From: Bacteroidota bacterium
GTDB lineage: Bacteria > Bacteroidota > Bacteroidia > NS11-12g > UBA955
Assembly (NCBI GenBank): GCA_018969565.1
Contig: JAGWYC010000145.1
Coordinates: 1 to 5,236, forward strand
DNA length: 5,236 nt
Reading direction: 5' to 3'
In this document: piece by piece, positions 1 to 4,033 of the stretch
Layout: every line of letters begins with the position of its first letter
Position numbering within the stretch: the first letter of the stretch is position 1
The notes under the pieces: generated by a model
Told to the model about the DNA's origin: nothing
Database searches by the model: none
The model's input: the letters and a program-made list of their open reading frames with translations, nothing else
Program-made: the position numbers and the translations under genes

Positions 1-1727
1 CGGTCGGCCAGAATCTGATTGTCAAAGCGGGTTTCGAAATAATCGAGCAGCAGGGTAGAGGCGCGGTCTCTGAACTTAAAGTAGCGGGTATAGCTGGCGC
101 CGAAGTTCCAGCCGCGCTCCTGGTTGAATCCGTAGGCTTTGCCGCGATTATTGGGATCCCAGGGCAGGTTTTGCCATCGTACCTGCCTATTGCTGAGAAA
201 CAGGGGTAGATTTTCCGCCAGAACCCAGGCGGTGCGTCTTCCATAACCGGCCTGAACGCGGAACAGATTATCCTTATTCAGGTCATAGCGCAGGTGCAGT
301 CGCGGTGTGACAGACCAGCCGTACAGGTTATTCCGGTCGCTGCGGATGCCGGCTACTGCTGAAAACGAACCTGCTTTCAGGGTGTATTCGGCAAAAGGTC
401 CGCCGGCGAATTCGCGACGTTGCAGGGGCATCAGCTTTATCAGTGGATTGTTCGGGCCGATGAGTTCAAAAACATCATCATATTGAAGGTTGACGCCGGT
501 TCGGAATACGTCTTCACCCCGCACCTCCTGTTGGTAGTAGAGCTGGTAGCTGAAGCTGTTCTGTGTACCGCGGTACAGATTCGAATCGCCAAAATGAGCA
601 TTAAGCGTTTCGGTATGGAAGGAAAGAATATTACCCAGGCTGGATTCTTTTTCTTCATTCAAAAACAGTCCCAGCTTCACAAAACCGTCTGCTTTACGGT
701 CTTTCTGCGCGAAAACATAGGGAACACCAAAATGGTAATGGTGGCCCGGTGCCAGTTGTCCGGCCTGACGATCGTCGGCAGTCAGGTTCAGGCTGATCTG
801 GCTTTCCCATTTCTTTTGGTTGATGTTTACCTGATTTCCGAAGAACAATTTCTGACCGGTGGGAATGTCGAGGAACCCGTCGTGGTTCATGTCTGGTCTG
901 CCGCTTTGCATGGCTCCATGCACCATTCCCGTGTACCAGCTTCGCGGTCCCAGTTCCACACGGTGCATGGCATTGAGTTCAAAACGACCCATGTTGCCTG
1001 CATAGGCGTTGAAAAACCAGGGCGCTTCCTTGCGGTCGGTGCGGAAGGAATAATTGATGGAACCGGTGATGCCTTCAAAGCCGTTCATCACACTGCCTGC
1101 GCCCTTAGCAATAAGCACAGAAGAGATGAACGGCCCCGGAATCTGAGCTAATCCATTTACCTGCGCCAAACCGCGCAGCAGTGGTACATTATCCCGGGTT
1201 AATTGCACGTATTTACCGGCTAAACCCAACATTTCCACCTGCCGGATGCCACTCATGCCGTCGGCATTGGAAACTTCTACAGAGGCATTGGTTTCAAAGC
1301 TCTCCGACAGATTGCAGCAGGCCGCCTTTCGGAATTCTTCCTTGCCCAGCACTTCCAGTTGTCCAATGCTTCTTCGGGAAAAACCACCGCGGTCTGTGCG
1401 CGACTTTATCAGTATTTCTGAGGTGCTTTTGAGCCTCAGGTAAAAATCCGGCAGCAAGGTGTCTGTAGCCATGATGCTGTCAGGTCTGAAATCGCCGCGA
1501 CGGGCAATGAGCAGCACGGGTAACGAATCGCAGCGAAGTGAATACCAGCCTTTTGCATTGGTAAAGACTTTTGTTTCGCTACCTGCAATGCGTACTTCTG
1601 CATTGGCTGCCGGCATCGGGCGCTCGGATTCATAAAATACCCTGCCTTTGAGTTCAACCTGGGCGCTTAACACCGCGGGCAGCAGGCAAACGGCGGACAG
1701 GATTAGTTTCCGCTGTGGTCGTGGCAT
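1..1727 (-). CDS. TonB-dependent outer-membrane receptor, metal-module type (C-terminus outside window)
   Basis: This is an outer-membrane beta-barrel receptor that would import a ligand using TonB energy. The frame is open from the ATG at 1727 to base 1 (575 codons), so the C-terminal barrel strands lie outside the window. Residues 1-23 are a signal peptide (MPRPQRK, a hydrophobic core, then LSAQ). Residues about 24-98 look like a carboxypeptidase-regulatory-like beta-sandwich (VELKGRVFYESERPMPAANAEV). Residues about 115-230 are the plug, with CCNLSESFETNASVEVS at 137-153, MLGLAGKYVQL at 166-176, and IPGPFISSVLIAKGAGSVMN at 196-215. Barrel strands follow. The CCNLSESF plug with the MLGL motif is, from memory, the type found next to HMA-domain proteins in Bacteroidota. 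Copper or another soft metal is therefore the likely cargo, but this is inferred from neighbours. The start overlaps the HMA gene by 25 nt, suggesting translational coupling. This start is chosen because it yields an intact signal peptide. Confidence 0.93.
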   Translation of the reverse strand, partial: MPRPQRKLILSAVCLLPAVLSAQVELKGRVFYESERPMPAANAEVRIAGSETKVFTNAKGWYSLRCDSLPVLLIARRGDFRPDSIMATDTLLPDFYLRLKSTSEILIKSRTDRGGFSRRSIGQLEVLGKEEFRKAACCNLSESFETNASVEVSNADGMSGIRQVEMLGLAGKYVQLTRDNVPLLRGLAQVNGLAQIPGPFISSVLIAKGAGSVMNGFEGITGSINYSFRTDRKEAPWFFNAYAGNMGRFELNAMHRVELGPRSWYTGMVHGAMQSGRPDMNHDGFLDIPTGQKLFFGNQVNINQKKWESQISLNLTADDRQAGQLAPGHHYHFGVPYVFAQKDRKADGFVKLGLFLNEEKESSLGNILSFHTETLNAHFGDSNLYRGTQNSFSYQLYYQQEVRGEDVFRTGVNLQYDDVFELIGPNNPLIKLMPLQRREFAGGPFAEYTLKAGSFSAVAGIRSDRNNLYGWSVTPRLHLRYDLNKDNLFRVQAGYGRRTAWVLAENLPLFLSNRQVRWQNLPWDPNNRGKAYGFNQERGWNFGASYTRYFKFRDRASTLLLDYFETRFDNQILAD

Positions 1728-2071
1728 GCTCCTTCCCGATAACGACAACAGCCCGGAAGGGTCTGATAAACCTGATCTGATGCCTTGAACAGCTCCGTAT
1801 CATGTCCTGCCTGACTTACCAGGCGTTGTATTTGTTCCAGGCTGATTTTGCTGGCATTGAAGCTGACTTGGACTATCTGTTCTTCGGTCAGATAAACGGC
1901 GTGTTTGATTCCGGGCACATCCAGGGCCTGTTCAATGCGTTCTTTACATTGTCCGCAATTGCCTGAGGCTTTGAATTGTGCCTTCACGGGAGGTGCCTGT
2001 GGCAAGCTCATTGCCTGAGCGTTATAGAGGGTTATGATGCCCAAAATCAGGGCGATAATGTTCTTTTTCAT
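1703..2071 (-). CDS. Exported HMA-domain heavy-metal-binding protein
   Basis: This is a 122-residue envelope protein predicted to bind a soft metal ion such as Cu(I). Residues 1-20 are a signal peptide (MKKN, a hydrophobic stretch, then AQA). Residues about 31-97 form a ferredoxin-like heavy-metal-associated domain whose metal loop is GNCGQCKERIE, with the two ligands Cys39 and Cys42 spaced CxxC. The rest fits the HMA fold, with VQVSFNASKISLEQIQRLVSQAGHDTELFKA in the place of the second half. A short tail adds LPGCCRYREGACHDHSGN, with a vicinal Cys108-Cys109 pair, Cys116, His117 and His119, which may form a second metal site. Cytoplasmic CopZ-type chaperones lack both the signal peptide and this tail. 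The gene lies between the cysteine-rich protein gene upstream (105-nt gap) and the TonB receptor downstream (25-nt overlap). A role as a periplasmic metal relay or sensor for that receptor is inferred. No Shine-Dalgarno sequence is seen before the ATG. Confidence 0.93.
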   Translation of the reverse strand: MKKNIIALILGIITLYNAQAMSLPQAPPVKAQFKASGNCGQCKERIEQALDVPGIKHAVYLTEEQIVQVSFNASKISLEQIQRLVSQAGHDTELFKASDQVYQTLPGCCRYREGACHDHSGN

Positions 2072-2106
2072 GGTGTTGATGGAATGATTTAGTGATAAAA
2101 TTTCAA

Positions 2107-2127
2107 AGGGAAAAGCAACGTTCCCCT
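2107..2127 (-). other. Hairpin in the gap between the cysteine-rich protein and HMA genes
   Basis: On the minus strand AGGGGAA and TTTCCCT can pair over 7 positions (one G-T) around a 7-nt loop. Only broken T stretches follow (TTGAAATTTT), so it is at best a weak terminator or attenuator inside the operon. It could equally be chance. Confidence 0.3.
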
Positions 2128-2176
2128 GTTAGAATCGAGCTTGTTTCAGCTCTGATTGAGGCCGTGTAGCCTTGCA

Positions 2177-2566
2177 CTAAATAATTAGCACCCGATGGGC
2201 GAGGTGCAGCCTGAGTCGCTCCGTCGTTCGTGTTTTGGCAGAATACGCTGTTGCATTGCACGGACGTACTTCCGCCTGTACCAGGGTAGGGAATTGCTCA
2301 GGGATTCCGGCATCCTGCAGTTGAAGTTCGAATCCGATTTTCACCGGAGCAAAAACCGGCGCCAAGTTGAAGAATGACTGATCCTGACAGCAATTGTCAT
2401 CAGGGATAGCCGGCTTTTCAAGGTCAGCAGGCGCGCAGCAGGAAGCCTTTTCTACAGGTATTTCGCAACAGCGTTCTTCGCAGCACAAGTGCATGCTGAG
2501 GGGCAAAAGGCCCATCACCATGGTGGTGCACAGCAACATGCTGTATGCGGCGAACTTGCGAAACAC
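2177..2566 (-). CDS. Small exported cysteine-rich protein, HYC_CC_PP-like
   Basis: This is a 129-residue protein starting at GTG (2566-2564), with an in-frame TAG 15 nt upstream, so no longer reading is possible. The N-terminus (MFRKFAAYSMLLCTTMVMGL) has a basic n-region and a hydrophobic core, consistent with Sec export. Starting at Met10 instead would lose the basic residues, so GTG is preferred. Just after the core comes MHLCCEERCC. In total there are four adjacent cysteine pairs (28/29, 33/34, 43/44, 59/60) plus Cys13 and Cys103. The layout resembles the small Bacteroidota proteins named HYC_CC_PP, which occur near HMA/TonB metal genes, but here the HYC is HLC and no clear PP pair is seen; assignment to that family is tentative. 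Metal binding or thiol chemistry in the envelope is inferred from the cysteine pairs. It is probably the first gene of the minus-strand set. Confidence 0.8.
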   Translation of the reverse strand: MFRKFAAYSMLLCTTMVMGLLPLSMHLCCEERCCEIPVEKASCCAPADLEKPAIPDDNCCQDQSFFNLAPVFAPVKIGFELQLQDAGIPEQFPTLVQAEVRPCNATAYSAKTRTTERLRLHLAHRVLII

Positions 2567-2570
2567 AACA

Positions 2571-2604
2571 CAAAACTAATCAAATCAATACACATCTGTC
2601 CAAA
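2571..2604 (-). promoter_or_regulatory. Candidate Bacteroidota promoter for the metal-handling gene set
   Basis: TAGTTTTG (minus strand, 2578-2571) is an exact match to the Bacteroidota -7 element TAnnTTTG. A TTTG at 2604-2601 lies 22 nt upstream as a possible -33 element. The -7 element ends only 4 nt before the GTG start, so the message would be leaderless or nearly so. The match is short and could be chance. Confidence 0.4.
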
Positions 2605-2710
2605 ATAAAATTTAGCCGCTGTTGAATTAGGGCAATACCTTCAAATTGCATGACTATACCAAACATTTGGAAAAACCGAAAAAAGCAAATATGCCGTCCG
2701 CCTAGGCGGA
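2585..2710 (-). repeat. Left copy of the ~125-bp inverted repeat
   Basis: Read on the minus strand from 2710, this copy opens with the palindrome TCCGCCTAGGCGGA. It continues with CGGCATATTTG, a diverged middle, TATAGTC, ATTTGA, then ATTGCCC, AATTCAACAGCGG, TAAATTTTATTT and CAGATGTGT, ending at 2585. The right copy (3880-4004, plus strand) agrees in about 99 of 126 aligned columns with a single 1-nt gap. The outer 52 columns match at 47. The two copies therefore point away from each other. This copy ends 18 nt upstream of the GTG of the cysteine-rich protein gene, so it overlaps the likely promoter region. Confidence 0.88.
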
Positions 2711-2740
2711 GCTCTATTAATTTTTTCGTTAAATTTCTAT

Positions 2741-2766
2741 AAATATGCTGCCCCGCCTGGGCGGGC
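2741..2766 (-). repeat. Third, short copy of the palindrome plus GCATATTT
   Basis: On the minus strand this reads CCCGCCCAGGCGGG, then a short spacer, then GCATATTT. It has the same order and orientation as the head of the left repeat 55 bp away, with a 4-nt rather than 3-nt spacer. After GCATATTT the similarity stops, so it looks like a truncated copy. On the plus strand the same palindrome can fold as CCCGC-CTGG-GCGGG followed by CTTTTT. This gives it the shape of an intrinsic terminator, although no plus-strand gene precedes it in the window. Confidence 0.65.
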
Positions 2767-2778
2767 TTTTTAATGTTC

Positions 2779-2846
2779 AGCTCCGAAGGAGCGACATGTT
2801 AATAGTAATTGAAAAATAAGCCGCTTAGAGCTCCATAGGAGCGACA
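2779..2846 (+). repeat. Two copies of a GCTCC/GGAGC palindromic unit, 50 bp apart
   Basis: AGCTCCGAAGGAGCGACA (2779-2796) and AGCTCCATAGGAGCGACA (2829-2846) match at 16 of 18 positions. The two differences fall in the 3-nt loop between the GCTCC and GGAGC arms, so both can form the same 5-bp hairpin. Units of this shape are, from memory, common between genes in Bacteroidota genomes; I could not check this. Confidence 0.75.
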
Positions 2847-2894
2847 CCACAATCTTGGGTGAGATATTCAACTCCATTCTATACAAATAAAAAA

Positions 2895-2903
2895 GGGGGG
2901 GGG
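2895..2903 (+). other. G9 homopolymer tract
   Basis: Nine consecutive G bases follow an A-rich stretch and precede another A-rich stretch. The tract lies 55 nt before the first codon of the open DUF6934 frame. Such tracts can slip during replication and are also prone to sequencing error. It is not inside any recognisable coding frame. Confidence 0.9.
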
Positions 2904-2958
2904 TAAAAATAAATGTAGAAAAAACAGGATGCTAAACACTTGATAATCAACATATTAA

Positions 2959-3402
2959 CTCTTCAACAAAAAACGTTTTGGACAGCAGTGTGACAAATTA
3001 CTGACCTTTGAATTTATTAGCGAAGGGCAAAAAGGACTAATTCATAAACTTGTTCGTTACCAGCCGACCAATCTTAAAGACGTTTATAATCTGGCATTTG
3101 GCGACAAAGACCATTCATCTGGTGACATTGACGATACGGTTATTTCAAACAACGGTGACAGCGAAAAAGTATTGACGACCGTGGTTGCAACAGTTTATGC
3201 CTTCACCGACAAATATCCTGATGCTTGGATTTACGCAACCGGCAGCACAAAAGCACGGACACGACTTTACAGAATGGGAATTACCAAATTTCTTTCGGAA
3301 GTAACAGCTGACTTTGAAGTATTAGGCGAACGAAATGACGACTGGGAGCCGTTCAAGAAAAATGTTGAATATGAAGGATTTTTGGTGAGGCGTAGAAAGT
3401 AA
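2959..3402 (+). CDS. DUF6934-family protein, body intact but lacking a usable start codon (possible 5'-decayed gene)
   Basis: The frame is open from 2959, just after an in-frame TAA, to the TAA at 3400-3402, giving 147 readable residues. The sequence agrees, from memory, with the DUF6934 family, proteins of about 150 residues and unknown function in Bacteroidota. Landmarks in order are LLTFEFISEG (14-23), VYNLAFGD (42-49), DIDD (56-59), SNNGDSEKVL (63-72), AFTDKYPDAWIYATGSTKAR (81-100) and EYEGFLVRR (138-146). There is no in-frame ATG, GTG or TTG before the TTG at 3172. Starting there would leave 76 residues and discard the conserved N-terminal half. The in-frame ATG at 2929 is followed by stops at 2941, 2944 and 2956. 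The start is therefore lost, non-canonical (CTG at 3001 is in frame), or removed by rearrangement. The body shows no other damage, suggesting recent loss or a real unusual start. A small ORF follows 37 nt downstream. Confidence 0.72.
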   Translation, partial: LFNKKRFGQQCDKLLTFEFISEGQKGLIHKLVRYQPTNLKDVYNLAFGDKDHSSGDIDDTVISNNGDSEKVLTTVVATVYAFTDKYPDAWIYATGSTKARTRLYRMGITKFLSEVTADFEVLGERNDDWEPFKKNVEYEGFLVRRRK

Positions 3403-3417
3403 TAATTTTTACCTTTG
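3381..3417 (+). promoter_or_regulatory. Candidate promoter for the small ORF
   Basis: TACCTTTG (3410-3417) matches TAnnTTTG exactly and lies 22 nt before the ATG at 3440, which gives room for a short leader. The nearest upstream TTTG is at 3381-3384, 25 nt away, longer than usual. If real, the small ORF can be expressed independently of the upstream frame. Confidence 0.4.
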
Positions 3418-3439
3418 ACGAACGCAAATTTGATTTACA

Positions 3440-3610
3440 ATGAAAATCACAACAGAATTAAAAAAACGGAAAATTCCAATTGTGAAAATTGACAAGTCAT
3501 TGAACAAATATGACGACATCGTTATGTTCCCTGACAAGTTAGAAAAAGCAAACGAAATGCTTCGAAAAGTTGGACTTCCGAAGCAATGGACAAATAAGAA
3601 GCACCATTGA
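3440..3610 (+). CDS. Small hypothetical protein downstream of the DUF6934 frame
   Basis: This is a 56-residue, lysine-rich ORF from ATG 3440 to TGA 3608-3610. It begins MKITTELKKRKIPIVKIDKS and continues with LNKYDDIVMFPDKLEKANEM and LRKVGLPKQWTNKKHH. There is no signal peptide, membrane segment or cysteine, so it is probably cytoplasmic. The second half (DKLEKANEMLRKVG) looks helical and amphipathic. I do not recognise a named domain. I have an uncertain recollection of similar short ORFs following DUF6934 genes, which would make this a partner protein. The 37-nt gap, same strand and shared AT-rich composition fit a two-gene unit. A candidate -7 element lies just upstream. It is absent from most automated calls because of its length. 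The sequence reads like a real protein rather than a shadow, and nothing else credible overlaps it. Confidence 0.65.
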   Translation: MKITTELKKRKIPIVKIDKSLNKYDDIVMFPDKLEKANEMLRKVGLPKQWTNKKHH

Positions 3611-3765
3611 TGCCATTTAGCGGAGTAGAAGCAACCTTGCCCCATAAATAACCCTTAGCCCCGCCGAAGAGTTGCTTATTTTCAATTGACCTAAGCCTTA
3701 TACTGTAATTAGCCGTATTTAAAGTTGTTCTCGGATTTTATCACTAGGGTGCAAAGTAGGTGCGC

Positions 3766-3841
3766 GCCTGACTTACAGGCAGTATGAACTACTGCTTTTG
3801 CCCGGTAATAGCGTAAGCTCCCCCAAAACTTAGTACAAGTT
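3766..3841. other. Cluster of three short hairpins with 5-nt loops
   Basis: GCCTG-ACTTA-CAGGC (3766-3780) overlaps by two bases with GCAGTA-TGAAC-TACTGC (3779-3795), which is followed by TTTTG. AACTT-AGTAC-AAGTT lies at 3827-3841. All arms pair perfectly and all loops are 5 nt. The first two cannot form fully at the same time. This may be a structured non-coding RNA, a terminator region or part of a dispersed repeat. No strand or function can be assigned. Confidence 0.4.
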
Positions 3842-3879
3842 GGTAGTCGCCATTCCAAGGCTGACAATAATTGAGGAAG

Positions 3880-4004
3880 CCCGCCCGGGCGGCCGGCATA
3901 TTTGATTCTGTTGTGTTGGCATAAGTTCGTTATAGTCTTGTGATTTGATGGCATTGCCCGAATTCAACAGCGGGTAAATTTTATTTCGGGCAGATGTGTT
4001 TTGA
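3880..4004 (+). repeat. Right copy of the ~125-bp inverted repeat
   Basis: This copy starts with CCCGCCCGGGCGG, whose core CCGCCCGGGCGG (3881-3892) is a perfect palindrome. It then has CCGGCATATTTG, a diverged middle, TATAGTC, ATTTGA, ATTGCCC, AATTCAACAGCGG, TAAATTTTATTT and CAGATGTGT. It mirrors the left copy (2585-2710) and points toward the hydrolase gene, ending 29 nt before its ATG. Within this copy TGCCCGAA (3955-3962) and TTCGGGCA (3985-3992) can form an 8-bp stem. The left copy has two mispairs at the matching places, so that stem is not conserved. Confidence 0.88.
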
Positions 4005-4029
4005 GCCAATTCCATCTTTCTTACATTTG
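4000..4029 (+). promoter_or_regulatory. Candidate Bacteroidota promoter for the hydrolase gene
   Basis: TTTG (4000-4003), an 18-nt spacer and TACATTTG (4022-4029) match the TTTG/TAnnTTTG promoter layout. The -33 part lies in the tail of the right repeat. Only 4 nt separate the -7 element from the ATG, the same spacing as at the GTG of the left-hand gene, so a leaderless or very short-leader message is predicted. Confidence 0.5.
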
Positions 4030-4033
4030 ATAG

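Larger units (their letters stand above)
2567..2958. other. AT-rich intergenic region filled with short palindromic repeats
   Basis: No convincing gene is seen in these 392 bases. The stretch holds, in order, the promoter of the minus-strand genes, the left copy of the 125-bp repeat, a second GC palindrome, two AGCTCC palindromes and a G9 tract. Base composition is visibly more AT-rich than in the receptor and hydrolase genes. Confidence 0.7.
3611..4033. other. Intergenic region with small hairpins and the right repeat
   Basis: No gene is supported in these 423 bases. A 7-bp inverted pair AAGCAAC (3629-3635) and GTTGCTT (3671-3677), separated by 35 nt, follows the small ORF and may be a weak 3' structure. 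A cluster of short hairpins at 3766-3841, the right copy of the 125-bp repeat and the hydrolase promoter fill the rest. Confidence 0.65.

Noticed and set aside
420..1151. Long plus-strand ORF of 243 codons
   Set aside because: It is antisense to the TonB receptor, whose frame is continuous and carries recognisable motifs; the plus-strand product shows no domain.
2195..2579. Plus-strand ORFs antisense to the cysteine-rich protein gene
   Set aside because: The minus-strand frame has a signal peptide and patterned cysteine pairs; the plus-strand products show nothing recognisable.
3409..3645. Minus-strand ORF of 78 codons
   Set aside because: It is the complement of the 56-codon plus-strand ORF, which reads as a more protein-like sequence.
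3610..3651. 13-codon ORF MPFSGVEATLPHK whose ATG overlaps the stop of the small ORF
   Set aside because: It is too short to support without conservation evidence.
3629..3677. AAGCAAC/GTTGCTT pair as an integron attC site
   Set aside because: The arms do not fit the RYYYAAC and GTTRRRY core sequences and no second pair of boxes is seen; no integrase is present.
3955..3992. 8-bp stem TGCCCGAA/TTCGGGCA as a conserved regulatory hairpin
   Set aside because: The left repeat copy has two mispairs at the matching positions with no compensating changes.
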